This document shows positions 1-10,107 of a stretch of 64,000 nucleotides of DNA, piece after piece. Below the pieces are notes generated by a model. The model had not been told where the DNA came from. It worked only from the letters and a program-made list of their open reading frames with translations, and ran no database searches. Location: contig NZ_QLLN01000003.1 in the NCBI RefSeq assembly GCF_003259375.1, positions 300,955 to 364,954 on the forward strand. Direction: 5' to 3'. A program made the position numbers and the translations under genes. The stretch comes from Arenibacter echinorum. GTDB taxonomy: Bacteria > Bacteroidota > Bacteroidia > Flavobacteriales > Flavobacteriaceae. Position 1 is the stretch's first letter, and every line of letters starts with the position of its first letter.

Positions 1-1
1 G

Positions 2-127
2 AGAAAAAACAAACATGGTTTTAGGGAACGTATGGCTACTGCCAATGGTAGAAAAGTTCTTGCTAGAAGAAGAGCTAAAGGAAGAAAGAAATTATCTGTA
101 TCCTCGGAGCTGAAGCACAAAAAATAA
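2..127 (+). CDS. rpmH: 50S ribosomal protein L34, 3' part
   Basis: The window opens inside this gene; 41 codons and the TAA stop are visible. The reading frame gives the hallmark L34 C-terminal pattern: KHGFRERM, then [21 protein letters not shown], a small, extremely Arg/Lys-rich protein of the large ribosomal subunit. The family is usually about 45-53 residues long, so only the first few codons lie upstream of the window. A hairpin with a T tract follows at once, so transcription probably ends before carB. Confidence 0.95.
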   Translation, partial: RKNKHGFRERMATANGRKVLARRRAKGRKKLSVSSELKHKK

Positions 128-153
128 TGATAGAATTGTTTTTTTAAAATAAC

Positions 154-189
154 AAGGTGTTACTTTTTCCGAAGTAGCACCTTTTTTTT
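154..189 (+). terminator. Rho-independent terminator of rpmH
   Basis: The arms GGTGTTAC (156-163) and GTAGCACC (174-181) pair with one G-T pair. They are followed directly by eight T residues. It lies 30 bp after the rpmH stop and before carB. Confidence 0.8.
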
Positions 190-229
190 GTCCAATTCCC
201 TTTTTTCATATATATAAATAACTAGTAAA

Positions 230-3082
230 ATGCCCAAAAGAAAAGATTTAAATTCTATTTTAATTATTGGTTCCGGACCCATCGTTATTGGTCAAGCGTG
301 TGAATTTGATTATTCAGGTACACAGGCATTGAGATCTTTAAGAGAAGATGGCATAGAAACAATCCTCATCAACAGTAACCCAGCAACGATCATGACGGAC
401 CCAACCATGGCCGATCATGTATACTTAAAACCACTGACTACAAAATCCATTAGGGAGATTTTGGAAAAACATCCCAATATAGATGCAGTCTTACCTACAA
501 TGGGTGGTCAAACAGCTTTAAATCTTTGTATAGAAGCGGATACTAAAGGAATTTGGGAAGATTACGGTGTAAAGATCATAGGTGTAGATATTGACGCCAT
601 CAATATTACCGAAGACAGAGAGAAATTCCGTGAGCTTATGCTTAAAATTGGCATTGGCATGGCGCCTCAGGCAACTGCTACATCCTTTCTAAAAGGAAAG
701 GAAATTGCCCAAGAATTTGGATTTCCATTGGTTATCAGGGCCTCCTATACCCTTGGTGGTGCCGGAGCTTCTATAGTGTACAAAGCGGAGGATTTCGACG
801 AACTTCTTAGTCTTGGATTGGAAGTTTCCCCAATTCACGAGGTCATGATAGACAAAGCCTTAATGGGGTGGAAAGAATATGAACTGGAATTGCTAAGGGA
901 TAAAAATGATAACGTAGTTATTATTTGTACCATTGAAAATATGGACCCCATGGGAATCCATACCGGAGATTCCATTACGGTAGCCCCGGCTATGACCCTA
1001 TCTGACACTACCTTCCAGAGAATGCGCGATATGGCAATTCATATGATGCGCAGTATCGGGGATTTTGCGGGTGGATGTAACGTTCAGTTCGCTGTTAGCC
1101 CTGATGAAAAAGAAGACATTATCGCTATTGAGATTAATCCCAGGGTTTCCCGATCCTCAGCATTAGCGTCAAAAGCTACTGGTTATCCTATTGCCAAGAT
1201 AGCCGCAAAACTAGCCATAGGGTATAATTTAAATGAGCTGAGCAATCAGATTACAAAATCTACCTCCGCCTTATTTGAACCTACCCTAGATTATGTAATC
1301 GTAAAAATACCACGATGGAATTTTGATAAATTTGAGGGCTCGGATAGAACTTTGGGACTTCAGATGAAATCTGTAGGAGAGGTAATGGGCATTGGCCGAT
1401 CCTTTCAGGAAGCCTTGCACAAAGCCACACAGTCCTTGGAAATTAAGAGGAACGGACTTGGAGCTGATGGTAAAGGATATACCAATTATGATGAGATTAT
1501 AAGCAAACTCACCATCCCAAGTTGGGACCGTGTCTTTGTAATTTATGATGCCATACAATTAGGGATTCCATTGAGCAGGATCCATGAAATCACTAAAATT
1601 GACATGTGGTTCTTAAAGCAATACGAGGAGCTATATCAACTGGAAAAGGAAATTTCCAACTTCAGCATAGAAACACTTTCCAAGGACCTGCTTTTGGAAG
1701 CCAAGCAAAAAGGGTTCGCCGACAGACAGATTGCCCATATGCTGGATTGTTATGAGAGTGAAGTGTATAATAAACGTGTTGCCCTGAATATTAACAGGAT
1801 TTATAAACTGGTCGATACCTGTGCTGCCGAGTTCAAGGCCATGACCCCTTACTATTATTCTACTTTTGAGGCGGAAATAGAAACTCCTGACGGTAAGAGA
1901 TATGTAGAGAACGACAGTATTGTAAGCGACAAGAAAAAAATTGTGGTCTTGGGCTCAGGGCCTAACCGAATTGGACAGGGTATCGAATTTGACTACTGCT
2001 GTGTACATGGGGTATTGGCCGCTTCGGAATGTGGCTATGAGACCATCATGATCAACTGTAATCCCGAAACGGTTTCCACGGATTTCGATATCTCGGACAA
2101 GCTTTATTTTGAGCCGGTATTTTGGGAACACATTTATGATATTATTAGACATGAAAAACCAGAAGGCGTTATTGTTCAACTTGGAGGCCAAACAGCCCTT
2201 AAGTTGGCAGAAAAGCTTGATAAATACGGTATCAAAATAATAGGCACCAGTTTCAAAGCATTGGATTTGGCGGAGGACAGAGGAAGTTTTTCTAATTTAT
2301 TGGCCGAGAACAATATTCCTTTCCCCCAGTTTGGTGTTGCCGAAACGGCCGATGAAGCCTTGGCCCTTTCAGACGAGTTGGACTTTCCACTCTTAGTTAG
2401 ACCGTCATATGTTTTGGGTGGACAGGGAATGAAGATTGTAATCAACAAAGAAGAATTGGAAGAGCATGTGGTAGACCTTCTGAGAAAAATACCTAATAAC
2501 AAATTGTTGTTGGACCATTATTTGGATGGCGCCATTGAGGCAGAGGCCGATGCAATTTGCGATGGGGAAGATGTTTACATCATCGGAATTATGGAGCATA
2601 TAGAGCCGTGTGGAATTCACTCCGGGGATTCCAACGCCACCTTACCTCCCTTTAATTTGGGCGAATTTGTCATGCAACAAATAAAGGACCACACCAAGAA
2701 AATTGCCTTGGCCCTTAATACTGTAGGATTGATCAATATTCAATTCGCCATAAAGGATGATATTGTATACATAATAGAGGCCAACCCTAGGGCGTCCAGA
2801 ACGGTACCATTTATTGCCAAGGCCTACAAGGAGCCATACGTAAATTATGCAACCAAGGTGATGTTGGGAGAAAAAAAGGTAAAGGACTTTAATTTTAACC
2901 CACAATTAGAGGGATATGCCATAAAGCAACCGGTATTCTCCTTTAATAAATTCCCTAACGTAAATAAGAACTTAGGCCCTGAAATGAAGAGTACTGGGGA
3001 GAGCATTTTGTTTATAGACAGTCTCAAGGACGACGAATTCTACAACCTGTATTCCAGGCGTAAGATGTACTTGAGCAAATAA
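230..3082 (+). CDS. carB: Carbamoyl-phosphate synthase large subunit, short form
   Basis: Makes carbamoyl phosphate from ammonia (delivered by CarA), bicarbonate and two ATP, for pyrimidine and arginine synthesis in the cytoplasm. The two homologous ATP-grasp halves are clear: each begins with a nucleotide-fold motif (IGSGPIVIGQACEFDYSG near residue 12, LGSGPNRIGQGIEFDYCC near residue 575) and each has the GGQTAL, RPSYVLGG/RASYTLGG and EINPR/EANPR motifs. The oligomerisation segment lies at about 400-550. At 950 aa it is about 120 residues shorter than E. coli CarB: the protein stops roughly 24 residues after GPEMKSTGE, so the MGS-like allosteric domain that binds UMP and ornithine is missing. 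carA is not in the window. The start ATG follows the rpmH terminator. Confidence 0.97.
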   Translation: MPKRKDLNSILIIGSGPIVIGQACEFDYSGTQALRSLREDGIETILINSNPATIMTDPTMADHVYLKPLTTKSIREILEKHPNIDAVLPTMGGQTALNLCIEADTKGIWEDYGVKIIGVDIDAINITEDREKFRELMLKIGIGMAPQATATSFLKGKEIAQEFGFPLVIRASYTLGGAGASIVYKAEDFDELLSLGLEVSPIHEVMIDKALMGWKEYELELLRDKNDNVVIICTIENMDPMGIHTGDSITVAPAMTLSDTTFQRMRDMAIHMMRSIGDFAGGCNVQFAVSPDEKEDIIAIEINPRVSRSSALASKATGYPIAKIAAKLAIGYNLNELSNQITKSTSALFEPTLDYVIVKIPRWNFDKFEGSDRTLGLQMKSVGEVMGIGRSFQEALHKATQSLEIKRNGLGADGKGYTNYDEIISKLTIPSWDRVFVIYDAIQLGIPLSRIHEITKIDMWFLKQYEELYQLEKEISNFSIETLSKDLLLEAKQKGFADRQIAHMLDCYESEVYNKRVALNINRIYKLVDTCAAEFKAMTPYYYSTFEAEIETPDGKRYVENDSIVSDKKKIVVLGSGPNRIGQGIEFDYCCVHGVLAASECGYETIMINCNPETVSTDFDISDKLYFEPVFWEHIYDIIRHEKPEGVIVQLGGQTALKLAEKLDKYGIKIIGTSFKALDLAEDRGSFSNLLAENNIPFPQFGVAETADEALALSDELDFPLLVRPSYVLGGQGMKIVINKEELEEHVVDLLRKIPNNKLLLDHYLDGAIEAEADAICDGEDVYIIGIMEHIEPCGIHSGDSNATLPPFNLGEFVMQQIKDHTKKIALALNTVGLINIQFAIKDDIVYIIEANPRASRTVPFIAKAYKEPYVNYATKVMLGEKKVKDFNFNPQLEGYAIKQPVFSFNKFPNVNKNLGPEMKSTGESILFIDSLKDDEFYNLYSRRKMYLSK

Positions 3083-3129
3083 TCCCTAGGATTATGAATA
3101 TTGCAAGAAATTCACTTCCAAGGAAATAA

Positions 3130-3176
3130 AAAACTCCTTTTTCTATTAAGTTAGAAAAAGGAGTTTTCTTTTTTTT
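3130..3176. terminator. Bidirectional terminator between carB and the peptidase gene
   Basis: A 15-bp perfect stem is formed by arms at 3130-3144 and 3153-3167 (AAAACTCC... and ...GGAGTTTT) with an 8-nt loop. A T tract follows on the plus strand and an A-rich flank gives T's on the minus strand. It sits between two convergent genes. Confidence 0.85.
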
Positions 3177-3278
3177 ATTGTTGACAAGTGAGAGTCAGTA
3201 TAAAACATCTGAAGTTGACCACATAATAACCGATCTACGAAGACCAAACTAGCCTAATTAATCTTGCTAAGGATTAAA

Positions 3279-5129
3279 TTATTCAGTAGCACTTTTAAAG
3301 GCTTCTACGCCCCCAACAACAGGAATTGTTAATGTTGTAACATCCAAGTCAACCGATAATTCTGTTCCAGGATGGGGCAGAAGCGTAAATTCCCTGTCAC
3401 TTGAGAAAATCATGAGTGCTATTTGTTGGCCTTTGGGTATAACCTGGTCGTCCGGCATCAAATTAAAAGTTACATTGTAGAACTGTCCTGGCACCAAAGG
3501 TTCCCCTTCTGTAATGGAGCTATGGTTTTGTGGGTCTGCCCAACCACGGGTTATGATGTTTTCCGTTATTTTTACATTCTTACCATCATTCCAAGGCATG
3601 GAAACCAACCAAACCGATAAATTGGCAGCAGCTTTGTTGCTCGCCACAGAAATACTGATTTTAGGGGTTCCAGAGAGGTGGATATCCTTGGTAAGGGTTG
3701 GCGTAATATAAAGCAGTCGATGATTTGTATTCTCTGCCTTGGCCAATGTTTCTCCAGAAAAGGAGAAATTATCCACCAAAGTTTCCACCCCTTGATTAGG
3801 CTTCTTTTCAGTACTTAGACCACCTTTCTCAGGTGCACCTCCCCCAAGATATAAAGTTACATCTGCTGCTTGAGGATTGGGATAATCTTTATAGGGTGTA
3901 GGACTTTGCTTGTCGTCATTCTCGCGAACGATCCAGGCCTTGGCATCTTCTTCCACACCATTTTCAACTCCATGTAGATAACGGGTGAACCACTTGTTCA
4001 TCATTGCTAGAGGAGGCTCCCCTCCATGCCCGTTCTGGTGATAATAAATTTGGGCAGGCAAGCCTTTATCCTTGACTGCCTTATAAATTCTATAGCTATG
4101 TTCCGGCATTACGTTCCAATCGTTAAATCCATGTGCCATCAATAAAGCGGCCTTCATAGGCTCCATATCATTTAAATAGTCACGCCCGGCCCAAAAATCG
4201 TTATAATCACCAGTGATCCTATCCATACCGTTTTTCATTTCGGTATCCCTAACCACCTTATTGTTATGGGCTCGTTTGGACTCGTCCCCGCTGTGTATAA
4301 AGTCGTAAAGCACATCAATATCTTCACCTAAGTACCCCCCTGGAGAACGTACAAGGCCATTGGACCTATAGTAGTGATAATAGGAAGTATTGGGAGCAAT
4401 CGGGATAATAGCCTCCAACCCCTTAACTCCTGTGGTAGCTGCCGCCAGTGGTATGGTACCATTATAAGATGTCCCGGTCATACCTACTTTTCCCGTAGAC
4501 CAATAGGCCTTTACCTTTTCTTTGCCATACGGCTCCGTGTAGCCTTTAGCCCTACCACATAACCAATCTATGACCGCTTTTGGGGCCAAGGACTCATTGT
4601 CCCCACCTACGGTAGGGGAACCTTGGGATAAGCCTGTGCCAGGGGAGGAGGAGTGTACCACAATATAACCACGGGGAACCCAGGTCTGTATATGTGACTT
4701 AGAAATATATGGTCTTTCCCCAGTCCTGACCACCTCTGGGTGCAAACGCTCTTTGGGACTTTCCCCTAATTCATGCCGTACATCCCAAAAAATCTCATTC
4801 AAATTGGAAGCCACACCGGCAAAATAAGGACTACTGATGTAAATAACGGGTAATTTAAGTCCCTCCGTTTCAGTTTGGCCAGGCCTAGTGACCGAGACAT
4901 GCATTCTATCTTTCTTACCATCCCCGTCAGTATCAAACTCTGTTTCTACCCAGAGGTCATGTGTTATCCATGCAGATTCGTCACTAAAACCGGGAACAAC
5001 CTGTGCTTCACCGTTCTCAAAAATTGGAGCAGATTTATTTTCTAATAAAACTTCACTTTTCTGGGCGCTAACAATGGTTAGTACTCCAAATAAAAATGTG
5101 CATAGAAATGCTATTTTGTTTTTTATCAT
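3279..5129 (-). CDS. Exported CocE/NonD-family hydrolase, Xaa-Pro dipeptidyl-peptidase type
   Basis: A 616-aa serine hydrolase with a Sec signal peptide (about residues 1-22, ending VSAQ), so periplasmic or secreted. The alpha/beta-hydrolase core carries the family's nucleophile elbow GTSYNG (Ser221), the acid in HGFNDW (Asp337) and the His in NGHGG (His368). Residues about 400-610 fit the C-terminal beta-sandwich typical of X-Pro dipeptidyl-peptidases and cocaine-esterase relatives. The family cleaves dipeptides after proline or hydrolyses esters and beta-lactam-type bonds; the substrate here cannot be told from sequence. The gene stands alone, convergent with carB. The fold and catalytic residues are well supported; the peptidase activity is inferred. 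Confidence 0.88.
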   Translation of the reverse strand: MIKNKIAFLCTFLFGVLTIVSAQKSEVLLENKSAPIFENGEAQVVPGFSDESAWITHDLWVETEFDTDGDGKKDRMHVSVTRPGQTETEGLKLPVIYISSPYFAGVASNLNEIFWDVRHELGESPKERLHPEVVRTGERPYISKSHIQTWVPRGYIVVHSSSPGTGLSQGSPTVGGDNESLAPKAVIDWLCGRAKGYTEPYGKEKVKAYWSTGKVGMTGTSYNGTIPLAAATTGVKGLEAIIPIAPNTSYYHYYRSNGLVRSPGGYLGEDIDVLYDFIHSGDESKRAHNNKVVRDTEMKNGMDRITGDYNDFWAGRDYLNDMEPMKAALLMAHGFNDWNVMPEHSYRIYKAVKDKGLPAQIYYHQNGHGGEPPLAMMNKWFTRYLHGVENGVEEDAKAWIVRENDDKQSPTPYKDYPNPQAADVTLYLGGGAPEKGGLSTEKKPNQGVETLVDNFSFSGETLAKAENTNHRLLYITPTLTKDIHLSGTPKISISVASNKAAANLSVWLVSMPWNDGKNVKITENIITRGWADPQNHSSITEGEPLVPGQFYNVTFNLMPDDQVIPKGQQIALMIFSSDREFTLLPHPGTELSVDLDVTTLTIPVVGGVEAFKSATE

Positions 5130-5561
5130 AATCGACTTTAAATTAATATTTAAAATTTAGGTTTATTTTATCTGAGAGGCTAACTCGTTGATTCAAGACC
5201 AATATAAGGTTTGAAATAAAATTGATTCCAATACATGTTTTTGGGCTGGCAATTCATTGGACGCTTCAGTGCCTATACCATATAATGCACTGGTTAGATA
5301 TGCACCTAGGCCTAAAGTAACTGATAATTTGAATGGAAAAGAATTTATGACCCTCATGTAGATTCGCAATAAATAGCAATTATATAGGACGAATATAACC
5401 AATAATTGCAGTACAAGGTTTCAATTAAGTTAGCCAATCTATATGATTTTATTACTTCCTATAGATGTAATAAGTAGACTGAAAATTCAATTATAGCTCA
5501 GCTAGAAACTGTTCTAAGCCCTAATTGTTTCGCAATAACTTTTAGAAATAATCTTTGGTAA
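5130..5561. other. Intergenic stretch without a supported gene
   Basis: This 432-bp AT-rich stretch lies between two minus-strand genes. It must hold the promoter of the CocE-type hydrolase and the end of the DUF3999 gene. A 69-codon minus-strand frame (5193-5402) is open, but nothing in it matches a family I recognise. It could be a gene remnant. No RNA gene or repeat was seen. Confidence 0.5.
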
Positions 5562-6797
5562 TCAATCCTTCTTCTTGATCATTGTAAGCGAGAACCATCC
5601 CAAAACGATCACGATAAGGACAATTATTCCCCATAACCAGGCCTTGTTTTTAAAAATAGGCTCTTTTTCCAATAATTGCAGTTTCTTCAATTCCTGTTCA
5701 CTCCCCACTTTTAAGGGAGTAAGGATCTTAGGGATATTTTTGGAAAATTGTGCAATGTCGTAGTTGGGCATTGCTACATGATTATTCCCATAAGTAAGAT
5801 AATAGGTTGCTTCTGTGGTAAACCGGGCAACCAACTCATGTAAAAAGCCCTTAACTTCTATATTTTCAAAGTTGAGTGGTTGATTATCCCCATTGTAGAC
5901 CGTGATTTTCATTTTCTGTACAATCGTACTGGGAAAATCAAAACTACTTTCTTCCAACGAACTCAATGTTCCGGATAACAAGTTGTTATAATTATAATTC
6001 CAGCCCCTTTCGGTTTTGATACTATCCGTTACATGGGATATGGTAATTGGTCTGTAATAATCATATTCTTCTTGCACCCCAAGGGAAATAGAACTAATAG
6101 GCACCGCTTTGGCCAGATCCAATGTTATTTCCGTAGTTCTTTCAGATTTATTCCCCTGAATATTTTTTGCTTTAACAGGATAGTTTATAAATTTCCCTTC
6201 TAAGATTTCATTAATGGAAATTTGGGCAGTTATTAAGTTTGGCTTTTTATCACTTTTAATCAATAACCTAAAAAAGCGATACTTAGAACTTGGGAGGGCG
6301 ATGGTCGTAAATTGGTAATCTGTCAATTCATTTTTAACGGATAAAATACGATAATCATTTACCAGAGTAAACCATTCCTCTTGTTGCTGACTACCTTGTA
6401 ATTCTATTTTCCAATCGAAATTCCTCTCCTCAAAGTCTAATTTTATTTGGTCTATAACTGCTTCGGTTGCCACTTCAAAAGTGTAATAGTAACCATTATG
6501 GTTATGTGAGGTATTAACTATATTGAAATTGATCGCCGTACTATTTATTTTTTCGGAATTAATACGGAGTAGGTAGGGAACTTCTATAGTATCCTTGTTG
6601 CCCTCTAAGCCATATATCCTTAAATCTGATAAATTGTTTGAGACCTTTCCAAACATAGAATCGGGCAGGGGTACCGTATGCCATTGGTTATTTACCCCTG
6701 TAATCAACCTCTTGTATTGATATTGTTCCATTTGACCATAAGAAAGTGAACAGGCCAATAGAATTATAAAGGTGATACATTTATTCCTTCGTTTCAT
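5562..6797 (-). CDS. DUF3999 family protein, signal peptide plus C-terminal membrane anchor
   Basis: A 411-aa protein with an N-terminal signal peptide (about 1-21, ending LSYGQ), a long beta-rich periplasmic part and one transmembrane helix near the C-terminus (about 387-405, rich in Ile/Val/Leu), followed by a short basic tail MIKKKD. The sequence style (WKIELQGS, RFFRLLIKSDKKP) suggests discoidin-like beta-sandwich modules. Its start overlaps the end of the DUF2339 gene by 17 bp, so the two are almost certainly co-transcribed and probably co-translated. DUF3999 next to DUF2339 is a recurrent pair in proteobacteria and Bacteroidota; I infer a membrane complex, possibly in envelope biogenesis. 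The biochemical role is unknown. Confidence 0.8.
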   Translation of the reverse strand: MKRRNKCITFIILLACSLSYGQMEQYQYKRLITGVNNQWHTVPLPDSMFGKVSNNLSDLRIYGLEGNKDTIEVPYLLRINSEKINSTAINFNIVNTSHNHNGYYYTFEVATEAVIDQIKLDFEERNFDWKIELQGSQQQEEWFTLVNDYRILSVKNELTDYQFTTIALPSSKYRFFRLLIKSDKKPNLITAQISINEILEGKFINYPVKAKNIQGNKSERTTEITLDLAKAVPISSISLGVQEEYDYYRPITISHVTDSIKTERGWNYNYNNLLSGTLSSLEESSFDFPSTIVQKMKITVYNGDNQPLNFENIEVKGFLHELVARFTTEATYYLTYGNNHVAMPNYDIAQFSKNIPKILTPLKVGSEQELKKLQLLEKEPIFKNKAWLWGIIVLIVIVLGWFSLTMIKKKD

Positions 6798-9144
6798 TGG
6801 TTATGATGTGTTTGTATTTATTGTACAAAAAGGAAATAATCAATAATAGAACTCCCAAGGAAACAAAGACGATAGTCTTTGCTAGAGTATCCAAATGTGA
6901 TATATCATATAGGAAAAGTTTTATTAGGGTAACTCCAAACAGGGCAAAGGCCATTATCCGCAGATGTTTCTTGTTTTTCCATATCCCCAAAACTATTAGA
7001 AGTAGCGCATATACGCCCCACAATATACTAAGTCCCAACTTATAGGACTGTGCAAATTCCAATATATCCATCCAATTGATCAATTCACTACTCGAAATCC
7101 AGAGCAATGAAATATATAATAAAAGATCATATCCAATGTTAAAACGCAGCTTTAAAAATTCCTGCTTATTGTACCAATAAGTGGCCAGTAAAGTAATTCC
7201 AACAAAAATATAAGAGACGTATCGCATTATTATATTCCATGTACCAATGTGATAATATTGGCTGTTGTTACGGTCCAAATAACTTTCCCTGAGTTCGCTA
7301 AGTTCATAAAGGCCGACAAATAAAAAGAAAGCAATAACCAAACAATTTATAACTATACTAAAAACACCTAATTGATGACTTTTTAACTTTTTAATATTGA
7401 TTAAAGAGAATGCCGACACAAATAACAAGGTGTAGTTAATGGTCCAAATGTCCCTTATACTTCTAATATTGTAATCCCAAAAATAACTGGGTTGATCGTG
7501 GCCCTCTGGCGTGATAACTAGTGCGGAATCCAAATACAATTGGTCCCAATAGGTGACCAACTCTATCCTTAAGGCAAAATATATTATCAATACCAAAACT
7601 ACGGGAATGGAATAAGAGATTAATGTTTGGTAAGAGTTTCTGGGTTCTTTATTGTTAGGGGAGTTCCTTTCCCTTAAATCTATCCAATACATATATCCAA
7701 AAGCGCAGATAGTTAAAAGTGAAGTAAGAAAATTTAAATTTAATAAAGGTGTAATCTTAGTTCCACTATCTGCAGGATCGTAGCCACCATACACCCAGGA
7801 CCAATCTTCAAAAATACTAAATACGGCCAATAACATCAGGGGATAGGAAAGCTTTTCATAAATAGTCACATGTTTGGATCGCCCAAGCCAAAACAGTAAA
7901 GTGGCTTCCCCGGCCCATAAAAGAGTTACCCAGTTTCCGTTCAATTGAACAGGGATAGCAATGGTTATAAAAACCAGGACCAAACCGATAATAAAATAAA
8001 ATAAATTTACGTCTGCCAGTTTCTGACGATATATTATAAATCCTACCACAAAGTGAATCAGAGCATTTATAAGGGTAAATAATCCCAGAAGTTGTTTCCC
8101 TGCCTCTTGATTATGCAGTATGCTATATCCTAATCCAAAAAAGATCATGGAATTAAACAAAAGGAGTATCACATCTGTAATTCCAAATTTTTCCTTTTGT
8201 AGAAGTTTGTAGCCCAGAAAAGCCATATAGAATATAAGAAAAAACAGGCTCAGAAAAGTCATAGCCATTCCGAAATGTTGTTCCGTTTCATACTTTGATA
8301 TGAACCAAACAAAAAACATCAACCAAGTTAATCCAAAAGAGGAATAATAAAGTGGTTTCCAATATTTCTTAAAGGCGATGATAAGGATACCAATATTTAT
8401 AATTGCCATGTAACTAAATAATACCATTACTTCATTAGAACCTTCACTCAGTAAAAATGGGATGGCATAGGCGCCCACCAGTCCGATAAGCGCAATCACC
8501 TGCCTGTTATAATTAATTGCAGCTACCACTGTAAAAACGGTAAAAACAACCATAAGAGCAAAGGCCATTCCCTGGGGAAAAAGATTATAGAAACTAAAGG
8601 CTGCAAAGGTTATAAAATAGAAAATGGCCATGGCGCCACTTACCAATACAGCACTGTAGTTTTCGAATTTTTGCTTTAATTTTATACCAAATCCCAAAAG
8701 TCCGGCACCTGCCAAATAGCCCAAAATTATCCTTGTGAGCGGACTAATCAGCTCATGCTCTATGGAGTATTTTGCCCCTATGGCCACCCCGATGACCGTA
8801 ATAACAATTCCAATTTTATTAATTAGGTTCTCGCCAATAAACTTTTCGATATCCAGCTTTAATATTGGTGTTTTTTTTATTCCTGAAAGTTCTTTTTCAA
8901 CTTGGGTTTTCGCAGGCTGGGTGCCAATTACCGAATCCTGTACTACCTTTTCAGTGGATTCTTTGGCCTGTAATGGGGCTGTCGTAGAAATTGTGTCGGA
9001 AAGACTGGTGTCAACTTGGGTTTCCCTTAAGAGATTGATGTCTTTACGGAGTATATTTATTTCCTTGGAAAACTCGTCCTGTCTTTTTAACAATAGCTCG
9101 AGCCTTTCTAAGAGTAAATTAATTTGGTCCTGGGAGTCTGTCAT
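6781..9144 (-). CDS. DUF2339 family polytopic membrane protein
   Basis: A 787-aa inner-membrane protein. The first about 45 residues look like a coiled coil (LLLERLELLLKRQDEFSKEI), then a polar linker, then from about residue 108 an almost continuous series of hydrophobic segments, consistent with more than 20 transmembrane helices. This matches DUF2339 in length and layout. The downstream DUF3999 gene overlaps it by 17 bp, so the pair forms one operon. No catalytic motif is visible. The function is unknown; the family has been likened to large multi-pass membrane enzymes acting on the cell surface, but that is inference only. Confidence 0.85.
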   Translation of the reverse strand: MTDSQDQINLLLERLELLLKRQDEFSKEINILRKDINLLRETQVDTSLSDTISTTAPLQAKESTEKVVQDSVIGTQPAKTQVEKELSGIKKTPILKLDIEKFIGENLINKIGIVITVIGVAIGAKYSIEHELISPLTRIILGYLAGAGLLGFGIKLKQKFENYSAVLVSGAMAIFYFITFAAFSFYNLFPQGMAFALMVVFTVFTVVAAINYNRQVIALIGLVGAYAIPFLLSEGSNEVMVLFSYMAIINIGILIIAFKKYWKPLYYSSFGLTWLMFFVWFISKYETEQHFGMAMTFLSLFFLIFYMAFLGYKLLQKEKFGITDVILLLFNSMIFFGLGYSILHNQEAGKQLLGLFTLINALIHFVVGFIIYRQKLADVNLFYFIIGLVLVFITIAIPVQLNGNWVTLLWAGEATLLFWLGRSKHVTIYEKLSYPLMLLAVFSIFEDWSWVYGGYDPADSGTKITPLLNLNFLTSLLTICAFGYMYWIDLRERNSPNNKEPRNSYQTLISYSIPVVLVLIIYFALRIELVTYWDQLYLDSALVITPEGHDQPSYFWDYNIRSIRDIWTINYTLLFVSAFSLINIKKLKSHQLGVFSIVINCLVIAFFLFVGLYELSELRESYLDRNNSQYYHIGTWNIIMRYVSYIFVGITLLATYWYNKQEFLKLRFNIGYDLLLYISLLWISSSELINWMDILEFAQSYKLGLSILWGVYALLLIVLGIWKNKKHLRIMAFALFGVTLIKLFLYDISHLDTLAKTIVFVSLGVLLLIISFLYNKYKHIITNETKE

Positions 9145-9346
9145 TATTGGTTGGATAACTTAATGGGTAGAGTTCATAATATCCTTGGCTGAAAAATAAT
9201 AAATATTTACCATCTCAATAGATTAATGAATACAAACGCCATTTATGCCAATGTATTTTAACCAAGCAGACAACAATTTGCAAAGCTCTGCAATTTTCCT
9301 TGTTATTAATCAACTTCAAATGCTGATCATTAATAATGGATAAACC

Positions 9347-10036
9347 TCATTGTTTAATAGCGTTGGCAATAATGGGCCATATATTATTGGCTATAATTTT
9401 TTGCCCTTCGGCTGTGGGATGTATTCCATCGGGTTGATTTAGTTCTGGATTGCCTGCCACATCCTCCAAAAGGAATGGAATAAGGCCTAGCTTATTCTTT
9501 TTGGCAAGATCTGGAAATATATCCCTGAATTCGCGGGTATAATCCTGACCCATATTGGGAGGAATTTGCATTCCGGCCAGAATAATTGTCGTATTCGGAT
9601 TTTTTTGCTGCACCACATCTATAATTTCCTGTAAATTACTACGGGTTTCTTCCAATGATATGCCCCGTAGACCATCATTGGCCCCAAGTTCCAGAACAAA
9701 AATCTCTATATCGGCATTAAGCACCCATCCAAGCCTATTTTTGCCACTTGCCGTAGTTTCCCCACTTAAACCGGCGTTCACAACTTTATAGGACAGCTGT
9801 AGGGAATCTACCTTCTCTTGGATCAAAGCGGGAAAAGCTTCATTGGGATCAAGGCCCATACCCGCAGTAAGACTATTCCCAAAAAACAATATTACCTTGC
9901 TTGTACTCTTGGTCTCAAGCTTGTTTTCAATGGCATTTTCTTCTTTTCCTGCTGCATCCGACTTCTTGGTGGCCATATTTCCGCAAGAAGTAATAAAAAT
10001 GATTAATAAATAAGAAAATCTTAACAAGGTTCGCAT
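9347..10036 (-). CDS. Arylesterase/lysophospholipase-like SGNH hydrolase, lipoprotein
   Basis: Of the TesA/GDSL type. Block I is FFGNSLTAGMG with the nucleophile Ser, block III is GANDG with the oxyanion-hole Asn, and block V is DGIHP with the catalytic Asp and His. The reading frame is open up to 10114, but I choose the ATG at 10036. From there the protein begins with a lipoprotein signal peptide ending FITSC (Cys18 would be lipidated), and the longer start would overlap the divergent ABC-transporter gene. This gives 229 aa, in the usual range. The gene is divergent from the ABC pair, exactly as tesA is from ybbA-ybbP in E. coli. Likely acts on acyl esters at the envelope. Confidence 0.88.
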   Translation of the reverse strand: MRTLLRFSYLLIIFITSCGNMATKKSDAAGKEENAIENKLETKSTSKVILFFGNSLTAGMGLDPNEAFPALIQEKVDSLQLSYKVVNAGLSGETTASGKNRLGWVLNADIEIFVLELGANDGLRGISLEETRSNLQEIIDVVQQKNPNTTIILAGMQIPPNMGQDYTREFRDIFPDLAKKNKLGLIPFLLEDVAGNPELNQPDGIHPTAEGQKIIANNIWPIIANAIKQ

Positions 10037-10107
10037 AGGATATTGGATTAAAATCAAAATCATTTCAGTATTTTGCCTACTTGGGAAAATCATGAAATAA
10101 AAATTAT

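Noticed and set aside
8735-9163. A 142-codon plus-strand frame across the start of the DUF2339 gene
   Set aside because: It is antisense to a clear coding region, is Ser-rich in the way of an antisense shadow, and has no recognisable motif.
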